Source: CAZYTX01 sp964650485 (GTDB lineage: Bacteria > RBG-13-61-14 > DATKZS01). From it: a stretch of 37,754 nucleotides of DNA. Below, one piece after another: positions 22,571 through 33,720 of the stretch. The stretch spans positions 1 to 37,754 of the forward strand of contig CAZYTX010000032.1 in NCBI GenBank assembly GCA_964650485.1, in the 5' to 3' direction. Every line of letters begins with the position of its first letter. The stretch's first letter is position 1. The position numbers were made by a program, and so were the translations under genes. The notes beneath the pieces were generated by a model. It saw only the letters and a list, made by a program, of their open reading frames with translations. It was not told the DNA's origin and did not search any database.

Positions 22571-23491
22571 TTACTTCCCGCCCTCCTGCCAGGACGGCGC
22601 TCCGGGCATGTAGGGCGCGTTCGCCTTTGCCGCCAGGTCCCTCATCTCGTCGGCGTGCTTTGCGAGGTCAGTGGGGCCCCACTTGCCGTCGCCGGCCTCC
22701 CATACCTTGATGGGCCTTGGCAGCCTCCAGAGCTGCACGAACTTGCCGAAGACCCCGAACACCTGGCCGTTGATCCCCGCGGCCTTGTCCGAGCACAGGA
22801 AGATGACCGCGGGTGATATTTTATCCGGGGTGAGCTCCTTCATCATGTCGGCCATTGGCAGGTCGTCGGTCATGCGGGTGAGCGCCATGGGAGCGATGGC
22901 GTTTATGCGGATGTTGTACTTTGCGTACTCCAGAGCCATGGTGAGGGTCATTCCCACTATGCCCATCTTTGCCGCGCCGTAGTTGGCCTGTCCCGGGTTG
23001 CCGAGCAGCCCGGAGGTGGAGCTGGTGTTAACGATGGCGCCTCCGTTTGGCAGCTTGCCTTCCTTGCCGGCCTTGCGGAAGTGCTGGCCCGCGGCCCGGG
23101 CGCAGGCGAAGTGGCCGCGCATGTGCACCTTGATCACCGAGTCCCACTCCCCGTCTTCCATGTTGAAGCTCATCTTGTCGCGCAGGATACCGGCGTTGTT
23201 TATGAGGGCGTCGAACTGGCCCCACTTGTCCACGCCCGCCTGGATCAGGGCGTTTGCTCCCTCGGTCTCGGAGATGTCCTGGTAATGGGCCACCGCGTCG
23301 CCGCCCATGCCCTTGATCTCCTCCACCACCGTATCAGCCACCTTGGCATCCTTGCCAGAGCCGTCCCTTGATCCGCCGATGTCGTTCACTATGACCCTGG
23401 CGCCCTCTTTGGCCGCGAGCATCGCGTGCTCTTTTCCAATGCCGGCCCCGGCCCCGGTCACCGCTACAACCTTACCGTCAAGCAATCCCAT
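22571..23491 (-). CDS. short-chain dehydrogenase, (3R)-hydroxyacyl-CoA dehydrogenase-like
   Basis: The 306-residue protein starts MGLLDGKVVAVTGAGAGIGKEHA with the NAD(P)-binding TGxxxGxG, then VNDIGG, NNAGILRDKMSFNM, VNTSSTSGLLGN and the catalytic Y-X3-K in ANYGAAK. The TGAGAGIGKE...NDIGGS pattern and the extended C-terminus (after FGKFVQLW) resemble the dehydrogenase part of peroxisomal multifunctional enzyme type 2 and its bacterial counterparts acting on 3-hydroxyacyl-CoA or steroid-like substrates. AAGGAGG precedes ATG 23491, so the longer frame to 23533 is rejected. It is a single gene with its own terminator. Confidence 0.85.
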   Translation of the reverse strand: MGLLDGKVVAVTGAGAGIGKEHAMLAAKEGARVIVNDIGGSRDGSGKDAKVADTVVEEIKGMGGDAVAHYQDISETEGANALIQAGVDKWGQFDALINNAGILRDKMSFNMEDGEWDSVIKVHMRGHFACARAAGQHFRKAGKEGKLPNGGAIVNTSSTSGLLGNPGQANYGAAKMGIVGMTLTMALEYAKYNIRINAIAPMALTRMTDDLPMADMMKELTPDKISPAVIFLCSDKAAGINGQVFGVFGKFVQLWRLPRPIKVWEAGDGKWGPTDLAKHADEMRDLAAKANAPYMPGAPSWQEGGK

Positions 23492-23606
23492 CTTACTTCC
23501 TCCTTCCTTGGAACTTTTATTAAGGGTGAGCAAAAAGCCTTGAACCGGCTCTCCCTTGCCGACAGGAATTCTTTCACATCAATCTCCGGCTGTCAAATTT
23601 TCAAGA

Positions 23607-23643
23607 GGAAACGCAAAAGCCGCCAAGAAAGACGCCAAGAAGG
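23607..23643. repeat. ACGCCAAG-type mini-repeat
   Basis: Tandem-like units AACGCAAAAGC, CGCCAAGAAAG and ACGCCAAGAAGG follow each other. A second stretch of the same type lies at 33053-33096. These are common intergenic repeats; no gene is involved. Confidence 0.5.
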
Positions 23644-23681
23644 ACGAGAGATGCTCTTGAAGCAACGAGAAGAACGGGGCA

Positions 23682-23918
23682 TTATTCTTGATCCATTACG
23701 GTTTTTCCAGTCTCTGCGGGAACAGATTCGATTTGCCATCGCCGCAGATCAGCGCCGGGCGAGCGTCTTGAAAGATATAGCATCTCGATGCCCGCCACGC
23801 GGCCCTCGGCGTCATAATCCATTATTATTCCAGGTGAAACCTCTTCAGAATTGCTGGTTTTTGCTTCGCTAAGCGTGAGATATAATGCATCGGCCTGCTC
23901 GTCTGTTTTCAACTTCAT
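23682..23918 (-). CDS. DUF2283 family protein
   Basis: The 78-residue protein begins MKLKTDEQADALYLTLSEAK and contains SPGIIMDYDAEGRVAGIEML, the two conserved blocks of DUF2283 (a small beta protein with the pattern YD.EADALYI and DYDxxGxxxGIEIL). DUF2283 genes are often paired with DUF4258 genes in an arrangement like a toxin-antitoxin pair; here it overlaps the upstream DUF4258 gene by 4 nt. The C-terminal 25 residues are atypical. GGAGAGGAAG lies upstream of the ATG. Function is not established. Confidence 0.78.
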   Translation of the reverse strand: MKLKTDEQADALYLTLSEAKTSNSEEVSPGIIMDYDAEGRVAGIEMLYLSRRSPGADLRRWQIESVPAETGKTVMDQE

Positions 23919-24127
23919 TGACTTCCTCTCCTTCGATCAAAGTAGACGGTAATGACCCGGACGGGTTTTACGGTCACATTCACAATAACTCTAAGAACCC
24001 GTCCCTGGAACTCGGCAATCGGCGCAAGGCGATGTTCCAGTTCCTCGTCAATCGAATCAGATTCCTTCCATTCCGGGCTGAATAGTGCCCGTTCCATCCA
24101 TTCGCGTGGTATGTCTCGTTTATCCAA
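23915..24127 (-). CDS. DUF4258 family protein, start uncertain
   Basis: The frame gives 70 residues from a TTG at 24127, but the family block (RHAKNALDKRDIPREWMERAL) extends upstream of that codon to about 24150. In the open frame back to the TAA near 24190 there is no ATG, GTG or TTG at the expected place. The C-terminal part (FQGRVLRVIVNVTVKPVRVITVYFDRR) fits DUF4258, a small RelE-like domain. Either a rare start codon is used or the start was lost by mutation. It overlaps the DUF2283 gene by 4 nt. Confidence 0.6.
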   Translation of the reverse strand: MDKRDIPREWMERALFSPEWKESDSIDEELEHRLAPIAEFQGRVLRVIVNVTVKPVRVITVYFDRRRGSQ

Positions 24128-24296
24128 AGCATTTTTAGCGTGCCGAGTAACTGGTAATCCATTAACAGCCCTATCGCCCTTTTTATACAGAATAACCCCT
24201 TAAAGCTTTGTCAAGAGCGAGGAGACCAATTGCCAGAGAGAGTCAGGCCCCAGCTTTCCTTTGACTGCCGGAAGTGGCGGGGCTAATATCTTACTC

Positions 24297-25913
24297 ATGC
24301 AAAAGAGCACGGACTACCTGGTGATCGGGTCTGGGGTGGGGGGCCTGAGCTTCGCTCAGAAGGCGTCCCGCTTCGGCAGGGTGTGCGTTGTCACCAAGGG
24401 GGAGACCATCGAGTCCAGCACCCTCTACGCCCAGGGGGGCATAGCATCCGTGCTGGGCCACAAGGACAGCTTTGACTCGCACGTGCAGGACACCCTGGAG
24501 GCCGGCGCCGGGCTGTGCCGGCAGGACGTGGTCGAGCGGGTGGTGCGCGCGGGCCCGGAGCGCATCCGGGAGCTGATACGCACGGGTGTCGAGTTCACCC
24601 GGCGGGATGAGAACGAAGATGAGTACCACCTGGCCCGGGAGGGCGGGCACTCGCACCGGAGGATCATCCACACCGAGGACCTGACCGGGGCCGAGGTGGA
24701 GCGGGCCCTTTTCGCGGCCTGTCGCAAGAATAAAAACATCGAGTTCTGCGAGCACCACGCAGCGGTGAACCTGGTCACCACGGAGAAGCTCCCGACCAGG
24801 AAGAAGCTCCGACCCAGGTGCCTGGGCGCGTACGTGATGAACAACAAGACCCGTGAGGTGCACACCTTCCGGGCCAAGGTGGTGGTGCTGGCCACCGGAG
24901 GCGCGGGCAAGGTCTACCTTTACACCTCCAACCCGGACATAGCCACGGGCGACGGTGTGGCAATGGCTTTCCGCGCCGGCTGCCCTGTGGCAAACATGGA
25001 GTTCATACAGTTCCATCCCACCTGCCTGTTCCACCCCAAGGCCAAGTCCTTCCTCATATCCGAGGCCATGCGGGGCGAGGGCGCGGTGCTGCGCAGACTG
25101 GACGGCAAGAGGTTCATGAAGGACTATCACCCCAAAGCCGAGCTGGCGCCCAGGGACGTGGTGGCCAGGGCCATTGACCACGAGATGAAGGTCAGGGGCG
25201 ACGACTGCGTGCTCCTGGACATAACCCACAGGCCGGGGTCCATGATAAAGAGGCGCTTCCCCCACATCTACAACAGGTGCAGGGAGTTCGGCATTGACAT
25301 AACCGCGCAGCCGGCGCCCGTGGTGCCCGCGGCCCATTACCTGTGCGGTGGTGTGGTCACGGGCGTTGAGGGGGCCACTTCTCTGCCCGGGCTCTTCGCC
25401 ATCGGAGAGACGGCCTGCACCGGCCTGCACGGGGCCAACCGGCTTGCGTCCAACTCTTTGCTCGAGGCACTGGTCATGGCATACCTGGCAGCACAGCGCA
25501 CCCGCGAGCTGGTGGAAAAGCCCATGCTCAAGGTGTCCGTGCCCGAGTGGGAGATCGGTCATGCAACCGACTCGGACGAGGCGGTGGTGGTCTCCCACAA
25601 CTGGGACGAGATCAGGCTGGCCATGTGGAACTACGTAGGGATAGTGCGCACCAACAAGAGGCTCTCCAGGGCGATGTCAAGGATCAACCTCATAAGAGAC
25701 GAGATCGAGCAGTACTACTGGGACTTTATACTCACCTCCGACCTGGTCGAGCTCAGAAACCTCGCACTGGTGGCAAGGCTGATCGTGGAGTCGGCAGTAA
25801 AGCGCAAGGAGAGCCGGGGGCTGCACTACAACCTCGACTTCCCGGACCCGGACCCCGCATTCAGAAAAGACACCATCATAACCCGAGAGCACATGGACGC
25901 TGCCTTTTTATAA
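24297..25913 (+). CDS. nadB: L-aspartate oxidase
   Basis: NadB oxidises L-aspartate to iminoaspartate, the first step of de novo NAD synthesis, with FAD. The 538-residue protein shows the FAD-binding VIGSGVGGLSFAQKA at its start, LYAQGGIASVLGHKDSFDSH, EGGHSHRRIIHTEDLTG, QFHPTCLFHP, LISEAMRGEGAVLR, HYLCGGVVTG and GLHGANRLASNSLLEALV, all in NadB order, and the C-terminal helical domain. Length is normal. ATG 24297 fits the family; the TTG-initiated extension from 24261 has no support. No nadA or nadC lies nearby and the ribosome site is weak. Confidence 0.95.
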   Translation: MQKSTDYLVIGSGVGGLSFAQKASRFGRVCVVTKGETIESSTLYAQGGIASVLGHKDSFDSHVQDTLEAGAGLCRQDVVERVVRAGPERIRELIRTGVEFTRRDENEDEYHLAREGGHSHRRIIHTEDLTGAEVERALFAACRKNKNIEFCEHHAAVNLVTTEKLPTRKKLRPRCLGAYVMNNKTREVHTFRAKVVVLATGGAGKVYLYTSNPDIATGDGVAMAFRAGCPVANMEFIQFHPTCLFHPKAKSFLISEAMRGEGAVLRRLDGKRFMKDYHPKAELAPRDVVARAIDHEMKVRGDDCVLLDITHRPGSMIKRRFPHIYNRCREFGIDITAQPAPVVPAAHYLCGGVVTGVEGATSLPGLFAIGETACTGLHGANRLASNSLLEALVMAYLAAQRTRELVEKPMLKVSVPEWEIGHATDSDEAVVVSHNWDEIRLAMWNYVGIVRTNKRLSRAMSRINLIRDEIEQYYWDFILTSDLVELRNLALVARLIVESAVKRKESRGLHYNLDFPDPDPAFRKDTIITREHMDAAFL

Positions 25914-25999
25914 AATCAGCTTTTATTTCACGCAGAGAAGCAAAGATTACCATGGCGGCTGGAAAAAGCCCAAGCAGGCTTGTGCACTCCTGAATGTAT

Positions 26000-29233
<3,234 letters not shown>

Positions 29234-29266
29234 TATAAACTTCGCTCTATTCTGTTCTGCTGGTGG

Positions 29267-29292
29267 CCCACACGGATTCTGATCCGTGTGGG
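29267..29292. repeat. palindrome CCCACACGGAT, copy A
   Basis: Arms of 11 bp (29267-29277 and 29282-29292) enclose a 4-nt loop. The same palindrome with almost the same flank (GGTGGCCCACACGGATTCT) occurs at 34785-34810, 5.5 kb away. It lies just upstream of carB, between two minus-strand genes. Confidence 0.6.
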
Positions 29293-29358
29293 TAGCCGAA
29301 GGCTACAGGTGCCATGAACCAGGTGCATTGAAATTGTACCTGCAGTCCCTTCGGGCCT

Positions 29359-29388
29359 GCGCACACGGTTCCTTGGAACCGTGTGCGC
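29359..29388. repeat. perfect 14-bp-arm palindrome
   Basis: GCGCACACGGTTCC (29359-29372), TT, GGAACCGTGTGCGC (29375-29388). The core CACACGG is shared with the palindrome at 29267. No T run follows on either strand, so it is not a typical terminator. Confidence 0.6.
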
Positions 29389-29415
29389 CACCCATTAAAA
29401 TTCCAGGCGCTTGAC

Positions 29416-29706
29416 TCAGACCACCGCGTACTCTATGGCGCTGGGGTTTTCAATCTTCTTGGAGGCATCGAGGATTTCCATGCCCACTATGTTGCCGTCC
29501 TCGTCGTAAAAAGCGGCATAATAAGCCCTGTTCGCAGCGGCGTCCGGGTCTTCCGACTTCAATTGTTTTGCGGTCTTAACGGCCTGCAAGGCCCTTTCCC
29601 AGTAGTCCCGCGCCTGGGAGCCGTAAAGGACCACGCCTTCTAGACGATCTCCGAACTCCTCCTCAAGCCGTGCCTTGATCTTTTGAAGAACCTGATCCCT
29701 GGTCAT
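29416..29706 (-). pseudogene. mosaic ORF: nucleotidyltransferase start + HEPN piece + DUF2283 end
   Basis: The 96-residue frame has three recognisable parts. Residues 1-33 (EEEFGDRLEGVVLYGSQAR) are the start of an MNT-type nucleotidyltransferase, cut right after the GSxAR motif and before the catalytic aspartates. Residues 34-67 (YWERALQAVKTAKQL to ANRAYYAAFY) are the start of a HEPN domain, lacking its catalytic RX4-6H. Residues 68-96 (DEDGNIVGMEILDASKKI) are the end of a DUF2283 protein. All three families occur in toxin-antitoxin-like pairs, and the order suggests one locus shrunk by two in-frame deletions. Enzyme activity is unlikely because the active-site residues are gone. The frame is intact from ATG to TGA, so a product could be made. 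Confidence 0.7.
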
Positions 29707-29796
29707 AAGACCTTCCCCGAAAGTAATTTAACACGAATGGATTAATATAGCAGTATTTGCCAACCGCCCCCATTTGTCAAAGCGCGTTCGGTTCTT

Positions 29797-29836
29797 AAAA
29801 AAGCCCCCGCCCGCGGGTCCCGGGGCAGGGGCTTTA
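29797..29836 (-). terminator. rho-independent terminator of the sigma factor gene
   Basis: The minus strand folds AGCCCC-T-GCCC with GGGC-G-GGGGCT, followed by TTTTTT. It lies 17 bp past the sigma factor stop. Confidence 0.8.
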
Positions 29837-29852
29837 TGCTTTGCCAAAAGGT

Positions 29853-31052
29853 TCAGTTGTTGGACACGTCCTCCAGCACCTGCGAGCGGGAGGGATGTCT
29901 GAGCTTTCTCAGGCTCTTCTCCACGATCTGCCTCACCCTCTCCCTGGAGATGTTAAAGGAGTTGCCGATCTCCTCCAGGGTGTACTCGTTCTCCATGCCG
30001 ATCCCGAAGCGCATCCTGAGTATCATCTCCTCCTTGGGAGAGAGGGTGCGGAGCGCGTCCTCGATCTCCTCGAACATGAGCGTGCGCAAGGTGGCGTCGT
30101 CAGTGCGGTCAATCCTGTTGTCCTCGAGCACGTCCGCGAGCACGATGTCTTCCATGTCCGAGAGCTGGGTCTCCAGGCTCACCGGTTCACGGGACATCTG
30201 GATCAGGTTGAGGATATCCTTCTCCTCCATGCCCATGCTGTGGGCCAAGTCCTCCACCGCAGGCTCCTTCTCCATCTCCATGGCCAGACGCCTGCTCTCC
30301 TTGTCCAGCCTGCGGATGCGGTCGGAGAGGTAGACCGGCACCTTGATGAGCTTGCTCTTCTCGGCGATGGCCCTGATGATGGACTGGTGGATCCACCAGG
30401 TGGCGTAGCTGGAGAACTTGAACCCCTTTCGATAGTCGAACTTCTCCACCGCCCGGATAAGCCCCAGGTTCCCTTCCTGGATCAGGTCCGCGGTGGGCAG
30501 GATGCGGTTGCGGTAGCGGTTGGCAATCTTCACCACCAGCCTCAAGTTGGCCTCCACGAACTCGTTGCGCCTGTGCACCAGCCTGCGGTGGGCCTTTTTG
30601 AGGTCGCTTGCCGCCTTTGGTATCTCCTTGGAGGGAATCCCGGTCTGCCGGGCGATCTTCCTCCTGTCCCTGGGCTTCCTGCGCAGGTTCTTCCGGGCCT
30701 TGTCCAGGGCGGACACGGCTTCCCGGATCTTCACTTCGTTGAGCTCATGGGGCTCCTCCACGAAGTTCAGGCGCGCAAGAATGCTTGTCACATCCGTCTT
30801 TGCTGCGAACACCTCCTGGGCCTTTTTAAGCTCGTCCTCGGGAGTGAAAAGGTCCACCGCGTCCATCTCCTGAAGATACACCGAGAGCATGTCCCTGGGA
30901 GCGGAATCGGGTCGCGTGTCCTCGGCCTGCTCACGGGATTCAAGGTCATCTTCCGAAGGATTCTGCTTAGTGCTCAAGGTCTCCTCCTCGATCCCCTCAT
31001 TATACTCATCATCCCTTCCGGCCTTGTTATTTATGGCTGCGCTCCTGCGCAT
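29853..31052 (-). CDS. sigma70-family RNA polymerase sigma factor (group 1/2)
   Basis: The 399-residue protein has an acidic N-terminus (about 1-50), region 1.2 (DMLSVYLQEMDAVDLFTPEDE), a moderate non-conserved spacer, region 2 (NEFVEANLRLVVKIANRYRN, LIQEGNLGLIRAVEKFDYRKG, SSYATWWIHQSIIRAIA), region 3 (ESRRLAMEMEKEPAVEDLA) and region 4 (MRFGIGMENEYTLEEIG, ISRERVRQIVEKSLRKL). Length and lack of a clear region 1.1 suggest an RpoS-like group 2 factor, or a short RpoD; WIHQSIIRAI differs slightly from the RpoD consensus WIRQAITRAI, so I leave the symbol open. It has its own promoter and terminator and is monocistronic. Confidence 0.88.
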   Translation of the reverse strand: MRRSAAINNKAGRDDEYNEGIEEETLSTKQNPSEDDLESREQAEDTRPDSAPRDMLSVYLQEMDAVDLFTPEDELKKAQEVFAAKTDVTSILARLNFVEEPHELNEVKIREAVSALDKARKNLRRKPRDRRKIARQTGIPSKEIPKAASDLKKAHRRLVHRRNEFVEANLRLVVKIANRYRNRILPTADLIQEGNLGLIRAVEKFDYRKGFKFSSYATWWIHQSIIRAIAEKSKLIKVPVYLSDRIRRLDKESRRLAMEMEKEPAVEDLAHSMGMEEKDILNLIQMSREPVSLETQLSDMEDIVLADVLEDNRIDRTDDATLRTLMFEEIEDALRTLSPKEEMILRMRFGIGMENEYTLEEIGNSFNISRERVRQIVEKSLRKLRHPSRSQVLEDVSNN

Positions 31053-31092
31053 TTACGATTTCCCCCCTAACGCCTTATTGTTAGATGCGTTC

Positions 31093-31121
31093 ATTATGGC
31101 ACAGGATTAATTCCTTATCAA
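31093..31121 (-). promoter_or_regulatory. promoter of the sigma factor gene
   Basis: On the minus strand TTGATA (31116-31121), 17 bp, CATAAT (31093-31098). The gene starts about 40 bp downstream of the -10. Confidence 0.6.
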
Positions 31122-31460
31122 AATCCATGCCCTTTAGAACCTGTAATTGGAAAAATTCCACGTTCAAATGTTCCTGCTTTTACAAAGAAATTCTCCTCGC
31201 GCAAGCCGCTGATTTTATTGACAATTATTATAAGCCACCTCCTCTTTGCAACTGCACTCAAGACTTTATCTCTTATCTTGCTCTGTCAGTAGCAGGCAAT
31301 CTCACTAAATACTGCAAAGTTGAGCGGCTTGCTTTGCAATAATTGCCGCTCCATTTAAAATATGTGTATTCAAAATGATACAGTCAACAGCGGTCTGTGA
31401 TACAACCAGGAAATATAATGATATAATGCACCTTGTTTTGCGCGGTAATGGAGGTGTAGA
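31122..31460. other. AT-rich intergenic stretch
   Basis: No gene is seen between the two divergent genes. Near the plus-strand hydrolase two -10-like TATAAT hexamers (31414-31419 and 31422-31427) occur, without a good -35 at 17 bp. A TTGACA near 31220 has no matching -10. The open frame across 31085-31342 has an atypical composition and no ribosome site. Confidence 0.45.
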
Positions 31461-32237
31461 ATGGAAAAAGGCAAGATCTCGGGCATAAGCTGGATTGCGG
31501 GCTCATGGCCTCCGGGTCCCGGCAGGTCCACCCTGCTGTTCATCCACGGGGCCGGGGGGTCGAGCAGACTGTGGGAAAGCCAGGTGCAGGTGCTCGGCCA
31601 CGAGTCTAACACCGTGGCCCTCGACCTGCCGGGCCACGGGACCAGTGACCCTCCCGGCCGGCGATCTGTGGACGACTACGCCCGTGCGGTGGTGGATTTC
31701 ATTGATGCCGCCGGCCTGGAAAGGGTCATCCCGGTGGGGCTCTCAATGGGAGGGGCCATCACCCAGACGCTCCTTCTCGACTACAAGGACAGGTTCAGGG
31801 CCGGGGTCCTGGTCAGCACAGGGGCAAGGCTCAAGGTAATGCCCCAGATATTCAAGGCCATCCGGGATGACTTCGAGGGGTTCATCGGGCTCACGGAAAG
31901 GTTCTCCATCTCGCCAAAGACCGACCCCGAGCTTGTGCGGCCAGTGATCGAGGACACCAGGTTGTGCGAGCCCGAGACTGTGAGCGACGACTTCAAGGCC
32001 TGCGACAGGTTCGACGTGATGGACAGGCTCAAGGAGGTCAATATGCCGGTGCTTGTGATCTCCGCGGAGGACGACAGACTCACCCCGCCAAAGTACGGCA
32101 AGTACCTTTCCGACAACATCGAGGGTGCAGACAGGGTCCACATAAAGGACTCGGGTCACTTGACGCCCGCGGAAAAGCCGGAGGAAGTCAACCTGGCCAT
32201 CCTGGAGTTCCTGGAGGGTTTAAGCCATGAATTATGA
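31461..32237 (+). CDS. alpha/beta hydrolase
   Basis: The 258-residue protein has the oxyanion segment LLFIHGAGGSSRLWE, DLPGHGTSD, the nucleophile elbow GLSMGG (Ser about 94), the acidic residue in VISAEDDRLTPP and the histidine in KDSGHLTPAEKPEEV. This is a complete catalytic triad in the usual order for soluble serine hydrolases (esterase, peroxidase-like or C-C hydrolase). The substrate cannot be told. GGAGGT lies 5 nt before the ATG. It is a single gene; what follows is decayed sequence. Confidence 0.88.
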   Translation: MEKGKISGISWIAGSWPPGPGRSTLLFIHGAGGSSRLWESQVQVLGHESNTVALDLPGHGTSDPPGRRSVDDYARAVVDFIDAAGLERVIPVGLSMGGAITQTLLLDYKDRFRAGVLVSTGARLKVMPQIFKAIRDDFEGFIGLTERFSISPKTDPELVRPVIEDTRLCEPETVSDDFKACDRFDVMDRLKEVNMPVLVISAEDDRLTPPKYGKYLSDNIEGADRVHIKDSGHLTPAEKPEEVNLAILEFLEGLSHEL

Positions 32238-32278
32238 CCTGACAGCGAAAGTGAGACGCCCCGTTTTACTGCCCCACC

Positions 32279-32538
32279 TGTGCCGTGGTTATCGGTCTGC
32301 TCGAGGGATGGGACATTCTCTACTCGGTGGTTCCCACGGACGAGGTCCCCGGCGACGGGGAAATAGACATGCACGTGGAAAGCGATGACTCCACGGCTCC
32401 CCGGAGGACTACGCCACCGCGCCAGTGTGCAAGCCCACGCCCGGCACAGCGATTTTCATGAAAAAGAACAACGACATGATCGGCCGCGTCGCCGGCGTCA
32501 ATGGAGTTCATAGAATAAAGAAAATGACGGGGCTATAA
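32279..32538 (+). pseudogene. unidentified coding relic with a frameshift
   Basis: One frame reads VVIGLLEGWDILYSVVPTDE and then GDGEIDMHVESDDSTA. A second frame continues DYATAPVCKPTPGTAIFMKK to RVAGVNGVHRIKKMTGL and a TAA at 32536-32538. Both have coding-like composition and appear to be parts of one gene with a frameshift near 32395. I do not recognise the family. There is no start codon with a ribosome site. Confidence 0.35.
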
Positions 32539-32542
32539 AAGC

Positions 32543-32635
32543 TTGGCCTATGACAGAAGAGACTTTATGGAGACCGTGGGGGCCGGGCTTGCCGGTGCCG
32601 CGCTGGTGCTGCCGGCCAGGGGCGGCCGCACGGCT
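32543..32635 (+). pseudogene. Tat signal peptide fragment
   Basis: The frame reads DRRDFMETVGAGLAGAALVLPA, a good twin-arginine signal (RRDFM, hydrophobic segment, small residues before a cleavage site). The following sequence no longer looks like this protein, so only the export signal of a Tat substrate remains. The TTG start and lack of a ribosome site also point to a relic. Confidence 0.5.
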
Positions 32636-33027
32636 TTGATATCAGTGAAGGGGGTGGGGCCTTCATCTTCGCCAATCAGTTCGTACGGCAGAACCTGGAC
32701 CATAACGTCCCTGGCCTTCTCCGCGCTCACCTTGGACAACACCTCCACCGTCTCGCAGTAATCCGGATCATCTGTCGGACATGGGTCCATCCAGTCAGGA
32801 CAGTCGCAGTCGGCATTTTCCGGCACTATCTCCTCGTACTCGTTATCACCCGACTCCTTCCACGGTATCGGGTTACCCTCCCTGTCCTGGTATGAAATAT
32901 TGCCCGTAAAGAACACGGCCCTGGTAGTGAATGGGGTCAGAGCTAAACAATAAACATTATCCATTTTATAGCTTCCGTATTTCCAGACGGAGTGCGCATC
33001 CCACGGCTCTGTATCCGGCCCGAGCAT
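32548..33027 (-). pseudogene. unrecognised protein or relic, minus strand
   Basis: From ATG 33027 the frame gives 159 residues that look like real protein for the first 130 (DAHSVWKYGSYKMDNVYCLA, AVFFTGNISYQDREGNPIPW, CDCPDWMDPCPTDDPDYCET, LSKVSAEKARDVMVQVLPYE, GEDEGPTPFTDIKAV). It contains a cysteine-rich acidic segment. The last 27 residues are antisense to the Tat signal fragment, so the natural end has been lost by a junction near 32640. No ribosome site precedes the ATG. I do not recognise the family. Confidence 0.4.
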
Positions 33028-33052
33028 ATCATACCTGTATACCAAGTCAAGG

Positions 33053-33096
33053 GGAAACGCCAAGGCGCGGAGGGAAGACGCCAAGACCGCCAAGGG
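33053..33096. repeat. ACGCCAAG-type mini-repeat, second copy
   Basis: Units AACGCCAAGGCGCGG, GACGCCAAGACC and GCCAAGGG follow each other, as at 23607-23643. Confidence 0.5.
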
Positions 33097-33175
33097 AACA
33101 AGAGTTATCCGTTTTCCGTTATCAGTTGTCAGGGAACAGGGAACTGAACACTGATAAGTCCCGAGGCCCTGGTAA

Positions 33176-33199
33176 CCCACGTAGCTTTTGCTACGTGGG
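33176..33199. repeat. palindrome CCCACGTAGC-TTTT-GCTACGTGGG
   Basis: Perfect arms of 10 bp and a 4-nt loop. It is similar in build to the palindromes at 29267, 29359 and 34785. Confidence 0.55.
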
Positions 33200-33289
33200 C
33201 GAGCGCAGCGAGCATGTAGTGTGTGTACACTGATATGATTTATGCGGCCCTTCTTGATCCTCCGTGCTTTAACCTGCTCCCTTTGGTCG

Positions 33290-33312
33290 CACACATAGAC
33301 GAGCTATGTGTG
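33290..33312. repeat. palindrome CACACATAG-ACGAG-CTATGTGTG
   Basis: Perfect arms of 9 bp around a 5-nt loop, in gene-free DNA, about 90 bp from the previous palindrome. Confidence 0.5.
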
Positions 33313-33408
33313 TTGCCTTCCGGCGCTCCCTTCTGAGGCGGGAGCGAGCTTCTGCCGGCGATTATCGAGGCCGGCCTGCCTGTCCTGCGGACGCAGGCAG
33401 GAAGGCCT

Positions 33409-33436
33409 CTCCCACCTGTCAACCTCATCTGGACGG
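33409..33436 (-). repeat. dispersed repeat copy 2 (diverged)
   Basis: The minus strand reads CCGTCCAGATGAGGTTGACA, a diverged form of copies 1 and 3. Similarity to copy 1 continues upstream on the minus strand: ATCGTGCCAC here against ATCGTGGCAC there. Confidence 0.4.
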
Positions 33437-33720
33437 AATTTTTGGATAATGGTGGCACGATCCGGGCTTTTTCCGGCCTCCGCCAAAATGCGACCTCATA
33501 TATTTCAAGCACTTGCCGTCCGGCCGGTGTCACGACTCCGGGAAATTTGAAGATTTCGTCAAGCGGGCGTGGACAAAAATGCAACACTTTTACAATATTA
33601 TAGAGGGGGAAGAATTTTGGCAGGGGGTCCCTGCTTACAAACCGCCCCGCCATTGTGCACAAAGAAGCGCCGTGCAGGTAGCCGGGGCGATATGGTTCCA
33701 AGTACTACTTGGCGGTCCGT

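Larger units (their letters stand above)
33097..33720. other. gene-free stretch rich in palindromes
   Basis: No supported gene. The open frames here have no family match that I recognise. Palindromes: CCCACGTAGC-TTTT-GCTACGTGGG (33176-33199), CACACATAG-ACGAG-CTATGTGTG (33290-33312), and CCTGCCTG...CAGGCAGG (about 33377-33403). One loose copy of the CCGTCCAAATGA repeat lies at about 33409-33436 on the minus strand. Confidence 0.5.

Noticed and set aside
31085..31342. 85-residue plus-strand frame in AT-rich DNA
   Set aside because: It overlaps the sigma factor promoter, has atypical composition and no ribosome site.
33240..33701. 153-residue minus-strand frame
   Set aside because: It runs over palindromes and the dispersed repeat and shows no domain; treated as gene-free.
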